Origin: Hymenobacter caeli
Lineage (GTDB): Bacteria > Bacteroidota > Bacteroidia > Cytophagales > Hymenobacteraceae
Reading direction: 5' to 3'
Assembly: GCF_013294115.1 (NCBI RefSeq)
Contig: NZ_JABSNP010000005.1
Location: forward strand, 1-64,000
DNA: 64,000 nt
Shown here: positions 1 to 8,003 of the stretch, one piece after another
How positions within the stretch are numbered: position 1 is the first letter of the stretch
Layout: each line of letters begins with the position of its first letter
The notes under the pieces: model-generated
Database searches by the model: none
Told to the model about the DNA's origin: nothing
The model's input: only the letters and a program-made list of their open reading frames with translations
Translations under genes and position numbers: made by a program

Positions 1-2
1 TT

Positions 3-110
3 GCGGCGGATTTGGTCACTGGCGCACTTGGCGCAATAATGCTGGGTGTAAACCATAAACCAATCTACAACCGCCACCCTGAATTAATCCACTACATAAG
101 AAGGATATAA
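3..110 (+). CDS. 3' end of a truncated hypothetical protein
   Basis: An open frame enters from the left edge and stops with TAA at 108-110, giving the last 35 residues of a protein (contains GALGAIMLGVNHKP). It is not long enough to assign a family. The base composition is clearly more AT-rich than the genes to the right. It overlaps a second open frame (83-322), so one or both may be remnants. Confidence 0.35.
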   Translation, partial: AADLVTGALGAIMLGVNHKPIYNRHPELIHYIRRI

Positions 111-322
111 GCAAAGGTTGGAAGCGTTTTTACAAGGCTTTCCCGGGTTCTGAAGGGGTTTTTAAATTCTCCAGAATCACTTATTCTAATTCTGGAGACC
201 GAGCTGTTACTTATCGTGTTATAAGCCGCAACGGACTGAATGGCAACGGTTCTTTGCTAGTTCTTGAAAGAATTGGTAATAACTGGCAAGTGAAATACCG
301 CTTCTCTTTGTGGAATAATTAA
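83..322 (+). pseudogene. Remnant of a small hypothetical protein (no start codon)
   Basis: A frame opened by a TGA at 80-82 has no ATG, and reads as protein-like sequence up to TAA at 320-322. It contains WKRFYKAFPGSEG, FSRITYSNSGDRAVTY and a C-terminal VLERIGNNWQVKYR. This resembles the C-terminal part of secreted Bacteroidota proteins in which a catalytic-like domain ends in 'VLLEK..G.W.V'. No N-terminal half is present, so it looks like a decayed gene. The composition is AT-rich relative to the window. The family call is a guess; the coding character of the frame is better supported. Confidence 0.4.
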
Positions 323-375
323 TCTATCAAATTTAAAGTAAAAGGGCACATATTATTATCAAAAGCATAAGCTAA

Positions 376-963
376 TTGCCCACCAAACCCGCCCTACGCC
401 GCACCGCCCTGGCCCGCCGCGGGGCCCTAACGGCCGCCGAAGTGGCTGAGCGGAGCGAATTAATTAGCGTGCAATTATTTCAGCATTTTCAAGTGGCGGC
501 GTGGCGGTGGCTGCACGTATTTCTGCCGTTAATTAATAAAAACGAGCCGGATACCTGGGCGATTATCCGGCGCATTTGGGCTGAAAAGCTGCCGGTGCGA
601 CTGGCCGCGCCGGTGGTACAGCCCGACGGGGTTTCGCTGAAGCACTATGAATTAACGGCCGCTACGCCGCTGGTGGCCAACCGCTGGGGCATCCCGGAGC
701 CGGTGGGGGCCCCGGCAGCGGCGGTCGCGCCCGCCGTGTTTGACGCGGTGCTGGTGCCGCTGCTGGCCTGCGACGCGCACGGACAGCGCGTGGGCTACGG
801 CGGCGGGTTTTACGACCGATTTTTGGCGCAGTGCCGGCCGGGCACGGCGTTCGTTGGGCTCAACATTTTAGACGAGCCGCCGGGGGCCCCGCTGGCCGAC
901 GTGCTGCCCACCGACGTGGCCCTGACGGCCCTGGTGACGCCCGCGGGCGTGTGGCGGTTTTAG
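376..963 (+). CDS. 5-formyltetrahydrofolate cyclo-ligase family protein
   Basis: The 195-residue protein matches the 5-FCL/MTHFS family, which converts 5-formyl-THF to 5,10-methenyl-THF using ATP in the cytosol. The signature GYGGGFYDR lies at residues 140-148, and a basic N-terminus (KPALRRTALARR) matches the family's ATP-binding start. The length is typical for bacterial members. The start is a TTG; no ATG lies near. It stands alone, followed by the divergently unrelated ExbD-TonB pair. Identification rests on the C-terminal glycine-rich motif and overall pattern. Confidence 0.88.
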   Translation: MPTKPALRRTALARRGALTAAEVAERSELISVQLFQHFQVAAWRWLHVFLPLINKNEPDTWAIIRRIWAEKLPVRLAAPVVQPDGVSLKHYELTAATPLVANRWGIPEPVGAPAAAVAPAVFDAVLVPLLACDAHGQRVGYGGGFYDRFLAQCRPGTAFVGLNILDEPPGAPLADVLPTDVALTALVTPAGVWRF

Positions 964-1071
964 GACGCTAACGCGTTGAAAATAAATAACAGTTGGGGCC
1001 CCAAAAGCCTGCAATAAGGGAATATAGCGGTGCGTTGGTGGTTCATCTTCCACTCATTCGCCCCGTCGCCT

Positions 1072-1599
1072 ATGGCCGCCATCGAACCGAAAGCCTCCGC
1101 CCCCGCTCCCAACGGCCGCCGACGAAGTAAAAAGATGTCGACCCGCATCGACATGACGCCGATGGTGGACCTCGCGTTTCTGCTGCTCACGTTTTTCATG
1201 CTCACCACCACGTTCGCCAAGCCCTACGTGATGCAGCTGACCATGCCCGTGCCCGACGACGAGCATCCCATGGCTGTGCCTGCTTCAAAGAGCCTGACCG
1301 TCATCCTGGGCAAAAACCACCGCGTGCACTACTACTTCGGCCTGAACCAGCCGGCCGACAAAACGGTGGCCGCGGCCCGGCTGGAAACCACGGATTTTGG
1401 GCCCCAGGGCATCCGGCAGGTGCTGCTGGCCCGCCAGCAACGGGGCCCCGTGGTGGTGCTCATCAAGCCCGGCGCCGACTCGCAGTACAAGGACATGGTG
1501 GACATCCTCGATGAGATGAGCATCACCAACCAACGCCAATACGCCCTCACCAAGCTTTCCACCGCCGACCTCACCCTCTTAAAAACCGCCGCGTTATGA
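1072..1599 (+). CDS. exbD: ExbD/TolR-type biopolymer transport protein
   Basis: This 175-residue protein has a short cytoplasmic head, the family motif MSTRIDMTPMVDLAFLLL and one membrane helix, followed by a periplasmic domain. The Asp of PMVD is the conserved proton-path residue. ExbD works with ExbB to power TonB using the proton motive force. The ATG at 1072 is preferred over an upstream GTG at 1030 because it gives the usual short N-terminus. It overlaps the TonB gene by 4 bp (ATGA), so the two are translationally coupled. No ExbB gene is next to it, so the partner must be encoded elsewhere. Confidence 0.9.
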   Translation: MAAIEPKASAPAPNGRRRSKKMSTRIDMTPMVDLAFLLLTFFMLTTTFAKPYVMQLTMPVPDDEHPMAVPASKSLTVILGKNHRVHYYFGLNQPADKTVAAARLETTDFGPQGIRQVLLARQQRGPVVVLIKPGADSQYKDMVDILDEMSITNQRQYALTKLSTADLTLLKTAAL

Positions 1600-2423
1600 T
1601 GACCAATGCCCAGCTGGCCACGGCCAGCCTCGACGACATCGTGTTCGATGGTCGCAACCAAACCTACGGGGCCTACCTGCTCCGCCAGCTCTACCAGCGC
1701 CACCTGCTGCGGGCCTTGATTATTGCCCTGTCGCTGCTGGCCCTGGTTGTGAGCGGGCAGGCCCTGGCGCGGTACCTGGCGGGGCCGGTGGTGGCGGTGC
1801 ACTACGTGCCCACGGGGCCTATCAATCCTGTTTTACCACCGGAAATAATTGACCCGATAGTGGAACCGCCCGTAAAACCGATGCCTACGCAACCCAAGAC
1901 ACCGGCCATAAACTCCATCAAACTGAATAACTTCAAAATTGTCCCGAAGGATGCGGCAGCAGATGATGTACCCGAACAGGACGCCCTAATCGGCAAACAC
2001 ATAGCCAGTGTGACCGTTACGGACGGAATCGATGCACCGAATGTGGATGACCTCAAGCCAACCGTCAACGATGCCGCTACTACCGAAACCGTTGGAAGCA
2101 AGCCTTACGTTTACGTGGAGCAGATGCCAGAGCTGCCCGGCGGCGGCGGCCAGGCGGCCATTGTGGCGGCTATTCAGCGAGCCGTTCATTACCCGATGCA
2201 GGCCCAGGCCAACGGTGTGGAAGGCAAAGTATACGCCAGCTTCGTAGTGAATGCCCAAGGCGAAGTGACAGACCTTAAAATAGTGAAAGGCGTTGGCTCA
2301 GGCCTCGACGAGGAAACGTTGCGAGCCATCGCTAAGCTGCCGCGCTTTATTCCTGGCAAACAAAACGGCCGGGCCGTCAGCGTAATATACACCGTGCCGA
2401 TTTCCTTCAAAATCGACAACTAA
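1596..2423 (+). CDS. tonB: TonB-family energy transducer
   Basis: The protein has 275 residues. The N-terminal cytoplasmic part (FDGRNQTYGAYLLRQLY) is typical of Bacteroidota TonB. A membrane helix at about 38-60 follows, then a proline-rich spacer (PPEIIDPIVEPPVKP) and a C-terminal TonB domain at about 180-275 with the VEGKVYASFVVNAQGEV and FIPGKQNGRAV blocks. It carries energy from an ExbB/ExbD complex to outer-membrane TonB-dependent receptors. It shares 4 bp with exbD. No receptor gene is nearby, so its cargo cannot be inferred. Confidence 0.92.
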   Translation: MMTNAQLATASLDDIVFDGRNQTYGAYLLRQLYQRHLLRALIIALSLLALVVSGQALARYLAGPVVAVHYVPTGPINPVLPPEIIDPIVEPPVKPMPTQPKTPAINSIKLNNFKIVPKDAAADDVPEQDALIGKHIASVTVTDGIDAPNVDDLKPTVNDAATTETVGSKPYVYVEQMPELPGGGGQAAIVAAIQRAVHYPMQAQANGVEGKVYASFVVNAQGEVTDLKIVKGVGSGLDEETLRAIAKLPRFIPGKQNGRAVSVIYTVPISFKIDN

Positions 2424-2443
2424 CAATCAGTCGCCCTATCCAT

Positions 2444-2479
2444 AAAAAAGCACCTGGCCCGCGCGCCAGGTGCTTTTTT
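2444..2479. terminator. Bidirectional rho-independent terminator
   Basis: A perfect stem (AGCACCTGGC / GCCAGGTGCT) is flanked by A6 on one side and T6 on the other, between convergent tonB (+) and the GDYXXLXY gene (-). It can serve both strands. Confidence 0.85.
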
Positions 2480-2495
2480 GCGTTGCAAACGGACG

Positions 2496-3053
2496 TTACT
2501 TACCCACTATTTCCTCAACGGCCACGATGCGGGCCTGGCCCCAAGGCGCGATGCGCACCAGCACCCGCAGCGGCCGGGGGGCCCGGTCTTGGCGCAGGGG
2601 GCTGGCGGCGGGCACGTAGTAGCGCTCCAGCCCGTAGCGCAGGCCCAGCGTGCGCGGAAACACGTCGGTGACCCAGCCGCGCAGCACGGCCTGGCCGGGC
2701 GCGGTGGCGGGCTCCTCGGCAAATACCCCGACCACGGCGGCTTCGGCGGGGCCGCCGGTGGGGGCCAGCAGCACGTACACGCTTTGGCGGGCGCGGGGCG
2801 CGGCGGGGCCCCGCCACTGGGCCAGCGGCACGGTGGCCGCGGCGTAGCGCAGGCGCACGAAATCGGTGGTTTTGAGGGTAGTGAGGTCGGCGGGCATGGC
2901 GGCCAGCGCCACGGCTTTGCCCAGGGCCGTGGTGGCATAGCCCGCGCCGGCCACCCCCAGCACGTACAGCACCTGGGCCCCCACCAGCAGCCGGAGCAGC
3001 AGCGCGGTGCGTCGCGGGGGAGCAGGGGGAGCAGGGGCTTGCGTGGGGGCCAT
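2496..3053 (-). CDS. GDYXXLXY domain membrane protein
   Basis: This 185-residue protein has one N-terminal membrane helix (about 17-40) and an outside domain. Its LKTTDFVRLRY segment is the form here of the GDYxxLxY signature that names the family. The function of the family is unknown; members are almost always encoded next to a multi-spanning DUF2157/DUF4401 protein, as here, where that gene lies 48 bp upstream on the same strand. The two probably form a membrane complex. The N-terminus is rich in Ala and Pro. Confidence 0.78.
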   Translation of the reverse strand: MAPTQAPAPPAPPRRTALLLRLLVGAQVLYVLGVAGAGYATTALGKAVALAAMPADLTTLKTTDFVRLRYAAATVPLAQWRGPAAPRARQSVYVLLAPTGGPAEAAVVGVFAEEPATAPGQAVLRGWVTDVFPRTLGLRYGLERYYVPAASPLRQDRAPRPLRVLVRIAPWGQARIVAVEEIVGK

Positions 3054-3101
3054 TTTAATTACCAGAGAAGCGGAGGGGAGCGCGAGCGCAACGAGGTGTT
3101 C

Positions 3102-4337
3102 TTACGGAGCCGGGGCGTTGGGGGGCACGGCGGCGGCCAGCACCCGGGCGTTGCGGCGGCGCAGGTACCAGCTCAGGCCCAGCAGCAGCACCCCGCCAAT
3201 CAAGAAAAACAAGGATTTGTTGATAAACGCGCCCCACGTCAGCTTGAAGAACGCCACCATGGTGGCCCCCACGAACAGCACCGTGCCCAGGGTGAGCTGC
3301 TCGGCGTTCTGGCTGCGGTGGGCCCGGACCAGCACCGAGCCGGCGTGGGCGTACAGCACCACCAGCGTGGCCACGGCCAGCGGCAGCCCGCCCGGCAGGT
3401 AAAAGCCCGGCAACAGCAGCAGCCAGTCGGGCAGCGTGTCGAGGCGGCCGCGCTGCTTCTTGCCCAGCACCGACAGCGCCAGCACCGCGCCCAGGGCCCC
3501 CAGGTAGGCCAGCACCGGCGGGCGCAGCAGGCCCGCGTAGGCATCGGTCTCGCCGAACAGCGCCAGGCCGAGGGCAAACAGGTAGGCCGCCACCAGCGGG
3601 GGGCCCTGGGCGGCGCGGCCGGCGGCGCGGCCGGGTTGCAAGTCGCCGGCCGCGTACACGAGCATGGCCGGGATGAAAAACCAGGTGATTTTGGCGTGGG
3701 CCAGCGCCACCCACAGCGCCGCCTGCCACAGCAGGCCAATGGCCAGCACGGTGCTCAGCAGGCCGTCGGGCCGCCGCCACCACAAATAGCCCACGCCTCC
3801 GGCCAGCAGGGCGGCCGTGGCGTAGCTGTAGCTGCCCAGCCCCTGGGTGCAGTACGTTTGCACCGCCGCCCCGATGAGCACCGTGAGGGCCGCCAGCAGG
3901 CGGCTGCGGTGGGCGTAGGCCAGGGCCATGCCCGCCACCACCCAGGCCAGCAGCCCGCTGATGTCGTAGCCCACCAACTGGTAGGTTTGGCTGACGAGGA
4001 TGATGCTGACGCCGAACAGCACCAGCCCCAGGCCCACCAGGCCCCGGCCCAGGCCGCGGTTGCCGCGCTGCAAAAAGTAATGCCCCCCCGCGTAGGCCCC
4101 CAGCAAGCTGCCCAGCAGCAGGGCCAGCCGCGCCCAAGGCGGCAGGGCCGCCCAGTTGGCCGCTACCACGCTCAGGGCACTCAGGGCCACCAGCAGGCTG
4201 CCCAGCACCGGCAGCAGGCCCACGGCGGGCACGGCATCGGGCGGGTAGCGGGCCAGCAGGCGCTGCCGCTGGGCCTCCGTGATGAGGCCCTCGGCGACCC
4301 AGGCCGGGCTTTCGGTATCGAAAAATTTACGGCTCAT
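3102..4337 (-). CDS. DUF2157 multi-spanning membrane protein
   Basis: The 411-residue protein begins with a short soluble segment (residues 1-45, WVAEGLITEAQRQRLLARYP, typical of DUF2157) and continues with about a dozen hydrophobic helices. A short basic tail (WYLRRRNARV) ends it. The family has no established biochemical role. Its partner gene (GDYXXLXY) follows downstream on the same strand, an arrangement common in Bacteroidota. The ATG start sits 19 bp from the end of the upstream zinc-ribbon gene, so the three genes may be co-transcribed. Confidence 0.8.
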   Translation of the reverse strand: MSRKFFDTESPAWVAEGLITEAQRQRLLARYPPDAVPAVGLLPVLGSLLVALSALSVVAANWAALPPWARLALLLGSLLGAYAGGHYFLQRGNRGLGRGLVGLGLVLFGVSIILVSQTYQLVGYDISGLLAWVVAGMALAYAHRSRLLAALTVLIGAAVQTYCTQGLGSYSYATAALLAGGVGYLWWRRPDGLLSTVLAIGLLWQAALWVALAHAKITWFFIPAMLVYAAGDLQPGRAAGRAAQGPPLVAAYLFALGLALFGETDAYAGLLRPPVLAYLGALGAVLALSVLGKKQRGRLDTLPDWLLLLPGFYLPGGLPLAVATLVVLYAHAGSVLVRAHRSQNAEQLTLGTVLFVGATMVAFFKLTWGAFINKSLFFLIGGVLLLGLSWYLRRRNARVLAAAVPPNAPAP

Positions 4338-4356
4338 AAGCAGCGCACGGCGGGGG

Positions 4357-4599
4357 TCAGTGCCCGTTCAGCAGGTCGGCCACCAGGCCCGCGAGGCGGT
4401 GGTACCATTCTTCGTGGGGCGACAGCACGTGGCACACCGGGCACTGGGTGTCGGGCCAGCGCCGCCGGCACCGGGGGCACACGCCGGCCGTGGCAAACGT
4501 GTTCCAGCGGCAGCCGCAGGTGCAGCCCCAAAACGCCACGTTGGTGGGTTCCCAGCGGCAGCTGGGGCAAAATACATCGACGGACGAGCGGCGGGCCAT
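4357..4599 (-). CDS. Small zinc-ribbon protein
   Basis: The 80-residue protein is dominated by CxxC pairs: C11/C14, C26/C28/C30, C41/C44 and C53/C56, a pattern that fits two zinc-ribbon knuckles. A longer reading frame extends upstream to 4848, but that stretch lies over mnmD and has no protein-like pattern, so the ATG at 4599 is chosen. A DNA, RNA or protein-binding role is possible, but nothing in the sequence decides it. It lies just upstream of the DUF2157 gene. Confidence 0.65.
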   Translation of the reverse strand: MARRSSVDVFCPSCRWEPTNVAFWGCTCGCRWNTFATAGVCPRCRRRWPDTQCPVCHVLSPHEEWYHRLAGLVADLLNGH

Positions 4600-4670
4600 G
4601 CGGCGGGCAAGATACGGCTGGGAATGAACCGCAAGCATACGCAATTGCCGCCGCGTCCGGGTTGGCCGGC

Positions 4671-5390
4671 TCAGGCGGGTTTGCGGGCCCGCGTCATTTC
4701 GCGCTTGCCGGGCGGGCCGGGCAGCTTCTCCGTCCGCCAGCCGGCGGCCCGCAAATTGCGCCGGAACTGGCCCTGGGCGCAGTAGCTCACCAGCACGGCC
4801 CCGGGCGCGGCGGCGGCGTAAAGCTGCTGAAATATTGCTTCCGTCCACAGCTCGGGCTGTTTTTCGGGCGCAAAGGCATCGAAGTAAATGAGGTCGTAGT
4901 AACCGGCCGGCAGGTTGTCGTCTTCCACCGGCAGCTGGATTTTAGTCAACAAAAACGCGGGTGTCAGTTCCCCGGCGGTATTCCACGGCGACGCATGCAG
5001 GGCGGCAAAGGCTGCGCTGAGTGCTGGCTTATCGGCCCACTGGGGCCGCAGGGCCGATATGGCCGCAGGTGGCAATGGGTAGGTTTCGTAGCCGTCGTAT
5101 GTAAGCCGGGCCCCGGTAGCCTGGGCCGCTTCCAGCGTCAGCAGGGCGTTGAGGCCGGTGCCCAAGCCTACTTCGAGGATGTGCATCGGGCCGTCGCCTG
5201 GTTGGCCCAGCCCCGCTTCGAGCAACGGCCGCAGCCCGGCGGCGATGAACACGTGCGCCGATTCTTGCCGGGCCCCGTGCGTGGAGTGGTAGTGCTCGTG
5301 CAGGGCCGGCACGTAGAGCGTGGGCGAGCCGTCGGCCGTGGCCCGCACTTCTACCTTTGGCCCATCAGAAATTGTTCGCTGGTCGTCCAT
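4671..5390 (-). CDS. mnmD: tRNA 5-methylaminomethyl-2-thiouridine methyltransferase MnmD
   Basis: The 239-residue protein is the stand-alone form of the N-terminal methyltransferase domain of MnmC, which completes mnm5s2U at the wobble position of tRNA. The SAM-binding motif ILEVGLGTGLNALL is at about 70-83, and the family block YYDLIYFDAFAPEKQPELWT is at about 166-185. The C-terminal GPPGKREMTRA is also diagnostic. The FAD-dependent oxidoreductase domain of MnmC is absent, as in most Bacteroidota. It diverges from the thioesterase gene across 36 bp. Confidence 0.92.
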   Translation of the reverse strand: MDDQRTISDGPKVEVRATADGSPTLYVPALHEHYHSTHGARQESAHVFIAAGLRPLLEAGLGQPGDGPMHILEVGLGTGLNALLTLEAAQATGARLTYDGYETYPLPPAAISALRPQWADKPALSAAFAALHASPWNTAGELTPAFLLTKIQLPVEDDNLPAGYYDLIYFDAFAPEKQPELWTEAIFQQLYAAAAPGAVLVSYCAQGQFRRNLRAAGWRTEKLPGPPGKREMTRARKPA

Positions 5391-5418
5391 TCACCAATTC
5401 ACTCCTTCACCAATTCAC
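5390..5418. repeat. 13-bp direct repeat in divergent promoter gap
   Basis: TTCACCAATTCAC occurs twice with a 16-bp period between the divergent mnmD and thioesterase starts. A similar short repetitive string (TCATTCGC units) lies at 22881-22910 before the DUF1599 gene. Function unknown. Confidence 0.6.
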
Positions 5419-5426
5419 CCATTGAA

Positions 5427-5855
5427 ATGGCCCGCGTAAAAGTAGACCTGCCCGCTGCCTTCTCCTGCACCACCGAAATCCCCGTGCGCATCACCGACCT
5501 CAACTACGGCGGCCACGTGGGCAACGACGCGCTGCTGGGCATCCTGCACGAGGCGCGGGTGCATTTCCTGCGCTCGGTGGGCGTACCCAACGACTTCGAC
5601 GCCGCCACCAAGCTCGGCCTCATCATGGTCGACGTGGCCGTGGAGTATAAAGGCGAGGCCTTTCACGGCGACGTGCTGCGCATCGCCATGGCCGGCGTAG
5701 ACCAGAATAAATACGGTTTCGACGTGGTGTACCACGTGCACAACCAGCACGGCAAGGAAATAGCCCGTGCCAAAACCGGCATGCTCTGCTTCGACTACAA
5801 CGTCCACAAATTGCGCCTGCTACCGGTGGAGTTAGCGGCGCAAATAGGCTCCTAA
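5427..5855 (+). CDS. Thioesterase (4HBT/hotdog fold)
   Basis: The 142-residue protein has the size and pattern of acyl-CoA thioesterases. RITDLNYGGHVGNDALLGILHEAR carries the expected Asp/Asn-rich active-site helix (written here only in part as DLNYGGHVGND). It is followed by a VAVEYKGEAFHGD strand and a C-terminal KTGMLCFD strand. Such enzymes hydrolyse acyl-CoA esters in the cytosol; the substrate cannot be read from sequence. The ATG at 5427 was chosen because upstream sequence is the repeat-containing promoter gap. Confidence 0.85.
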   Translation: MARVKVDLPAAFSCTTEIPVRITDLNYGGHVGNDALLGILHEARVHFLRSVGVPNDFDAATKLGLIMVDVAVEYKGEAFHGDVLRIAMAGVDQNKYGFDVVYHVHNQHGKEIARAKTGMLCFDYNVHKLRLLPVELAAQIGS

Positions 5856-5890
5856 ACGTAGCTTTGAACTCGACCTATTCAGAAGTGATT

Positions 5891-6763
5891 ATGCTAAAGA
5901 ATTTTACGAAGAAAAAGATTAAAATTGGCGTGGTGATGCTGGGCTTGGCTGGCGTGGGACGGGTAAATGCACAAACCGAACTGGCCACAGTTGGCCCACC
6001 CGCTACCTCTATCCGGCTGCCCCAATTAGTAGAAGGCGGGGGTGATGCCGCCATTGTGCGCGCCATCCAGTTGGGCGTGCGTTACCCCAAGCAGGCTCTG
6101 CGTGACGCTGCACAGGGGCAATGCCTGGTCACTTTCGCCGTGGCTCCCAGTGGGCAAGTTTGTCAGATTAAGATGAAGTATAGCGTACGGGCTGACTTGG
6201 ACACGGCTGTGGTGCAGGCGGTGCGCCAGCTACCCCACCTGCAACCAGCCATGCAGCATGGCCGGCCGGTTGCCTGTCTGATGAGCGCCCCTGTTACTTT
6301 TGTCATTTCAAATCCCCCTCGCCTGCCCCGGCATCCGTTGCCAGGCATTGATTCGGTTCACGTATACACCACCGTCACCTACATGCCTGTTTATCAGGGG
6401 CAGCCGGGTTTTCAGCAGCTGTCCGCCGATCTTATGGTCGAGTACCTGCGCTTGAGCCAAGGCACCGGTTGCTTTGTGCCGCGGTATGGCACGAGCGTGG
6501 TGATGACGGTGGGGCCAAGCGGCACCCTATACGACGTGCGATTATTGAAAGACGACAAAACAGAAATGGCGGCTCTTGAAGCACAGTTTGGCGACCAAAT
6601 AGCTAAGCAAGAGCCTAGTGAGGAAGAGAAAGAACTTCCAGAGGCCTGCGTGGCGCAGGTAGCCGAAGCAGCCCGGCACCTGCCCCGCCTTACGCCCGCT
6701 TACGTCGATGGTCAGCCGGTAGCCATGCGCCTGCTGCTGTCAATACGAATGCCGCGCCCGTAG
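5891..6763 (+). CDS. Secreted protein with two TonB C-terminal-like domains
   Basis: The 290-residue protein starts with a basic signal peptide (MLKNFTKKKIKIG, hydrophobic core, NAQ cleavage). It then carries a TonB-C-like domain at about 40-140 (VRYPKQALRDAAQGQCLVTF, PSGQVCQIK) and a second, more divergent one at about 165-290 (TSVVMTVGPSGTLYDVRLL). It lacks the cytoplasmic head, membrane anchor and proline spacer of a working TonB. A likely role is periplasmic, but unknown. An in-frame TTG at 5864 exists; the ATG at 5891 gives a proper signal peptide. Confidence 0.75.
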   Translation: MLKNFTKKKIKIGVVMLGLAGVGRVNAQTELATVGPPATSIRLPQLVEGGGDAAIVRAIQLGVRYPKQALRDAAQGQCLVTFAVAPSGQVCQIKMKYSVRADLDTAVVQAVRQLPHLQPAMQHGRPVACLMSAPVTFVISNPPRLPRHPLPGIDSVHVYTTVTYMPVYQGQPGFQQLSADLMVEYLRLSQGTGCFVPRYGTSVVMTVGPSGTLYDVRLLKDDKTEMAALEAQFGDQIAKQEPSEEEKELPEACVAQVAEAARHLPRLTPAYVDGQPVAMRLLLSIRMPRP

Positions 6764-6839
6764 TGTAGTTCGTCACCCTCCTGCCCCAGCGCCGGGACAA
6801 TAGGGCCCCGGTGCGGGAACCCAACGCCTTGCCTGCTTG

Positions 6840-6847
6840 TATCTTTG
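6840..6847 (+). promoter_or_regulatory. -7 box TATCTTTG before rlmN
   Basis: TATCTTTG matches the Bacteroidota TAnnTTTG consensus. It ends only 4 nt before the rlmN ATG, implying a leaderless or near-leaderless mRNA. No clear -33 TTG is seen. Confidence 0.5.
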
Positions 6848-6851
6848 CCCT

Positions 6852-7931
6852 ATGTTATTCGAACTGCCCCTCGCCCCCACGCCCGCCAAGCGCGACATCC
6901 GCAAACTTTCGGCCGACGACTTGAAAGCGTTCATGGTCGAGCACGGCGAGAAGCCCTTCCGTGCCAAGCAGGTACAGGAGTGGCTGTGGAAGAACGCGGC
7001 CGGCTCGTTTGAGGAGATGAACAACCTCTCGCTGGCCACCCGCGAGCTGCTGGGGGCCCACTTTGTGATAAATGGCGTGACGGTGCAAAACCAGCAGCGC
7101 AGCAACGACGGCACCATCAAATCGGCCTTTCGGCTGCACGACGGCAACATCGTGGAGGGCGTGCTCATCCCGCACGACACGCGGATGACGGCCTGCATCA
7201 GCTCGCAGGTGGGCTGCTCGCTGACGTGTAAGTTTTGCGCCACGGGCTACATGGACCGCAAGCGCAACCTCGACGCGGCCGAGATTTACGACCAGGTGGT
7301 GCGCATCCGCGAGCAGTGCGAGGGCCAGTACGGCACGCCGCTCACCAACATCGTGTACATGGGCATGGGCGAGCCGCTGCTCAACTACGCCAACGTGGTG
7401 GAAAGCGTGCGCCGCATCACGGCCCCCGACGGCCTGAACATGGCCCCGCGCCGCATCACCATCAGCACGGCCGGCATCGCCAAGATGATCAAGAAGCTGG
7501 CCGACGACGACGTGAAAGCCAACCTGGCCCTGAGCCTGCACGCGCCCACCGACGCCAAGCGCAACGAAATCATGCCCATCAACGAGGCCAACTCGCTGGC
7601 CGCGCTGAAGGAAGCCTTGCAGTACTACCACGCCAAAACCGGCCGCAAGGTCACCTACGAGTACATCGTGTTCGAGAACTTCAACGACACGCTGGAGGAC
7701 GCCGAAAACCTGCTGAAAATCAGCAAGTGGCTGCCCTGCAAAATCAACCTCATCGAGTACAACCCCATCGAAAACGCGGACTACCGCAACACCGGCGAGG
7801 AAAACCTCATGTCGTTCCACCAGTACCTGGCCGACCGCGGCGTGCAAACCAACCTGCGCCGCTCGCGCGGCAAGGACATCGACGCCGCCTGCGGCCAGCT
7901 CGCGGTGAAGGAGAAAGCTACCGCAGCTTAA
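6852..7931 (+). CDS. rlmN: 23S rRNA/tRNA adenine-C2 methyltransferase RlmN
   Basis: This 359-residue radical-SAM enzyme methylates C2 of A2503 in 23S rRNA and of A37 in some tRNAs. The 4Fe-4S motif CxxxCxxC is at C122/C126/C129 (GCSLTCKFC). The methyl-carrying cysteine is C347 in DIDAACGQL. VYMGMGEPLLNY and ISTAGI are further family blocks. The length is typical. The start is the ATG at 6852, close to the -7 box. It is followed by a strong hairpin. Confidence 0.96.
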   Translation: MLFELPLAPTPAKRDIRKLSADDLKAFMVEHGEKPFRAKQVQEWLWKNAAGSFEEMNNLSLATRELLGAHFVINGVTVQNQQRSNDGTIKSAFRLHDGNIVEGVLIPHDTRMTACISSQVGCSLTCKFCATGYMDRKRNLDAAEIYDQVVRIREQCEGQYGTPLTNIVYMGMGEPLLNYANVVESVRRITAPDGLNMAPRRITISTAGIAKMIKKLADDDVKANLALSLHAPTDAKRNEIMPINEANSLAALKEALQYYHAKTGRKVTYEYIVFENFNDTLEDAENLLKISKWLPCKINLIEYNPIENADYRNTGEENLMSFHQYLADRGVQTNLRRSRGKDIDAACGQLAVKEKATAA

Positions 7932-7939
7932 AAGCATTG

Positions 7940-7997
7940 CCAAGCAAGCGCCAGGGGCCCCGTCGTTTTGGAAACGGCGGGGCCCCTGGCGCTTGGC
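7940..7997. terminator. GC-rich hairpin between rlmN and convergent gene
   Basis: Arms of about 24 bp (core CGCCAGGGGCCCCG) around a TGG loop sit between the convergent rlmN and the 8004-8747 gene. There is no long T tract, so intrinsic termination is likely but not certain. Confidence 0.6.
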
Positions 7998-8003
7998 TGA
8001 CGG

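Noticed and set aside
2478..5426. A plus-strand open frame continuing for over 900 codons before the thioesterase ATG
   Set aside because: It is antisense to GDYXXLXY, DUF2157, zinc-ribbon and mnmD genes, and is rich in Gly, Gln, His and Arg as expected from reading GC-rich coding DNA backwards. Only the last 142 codons are a real gene.
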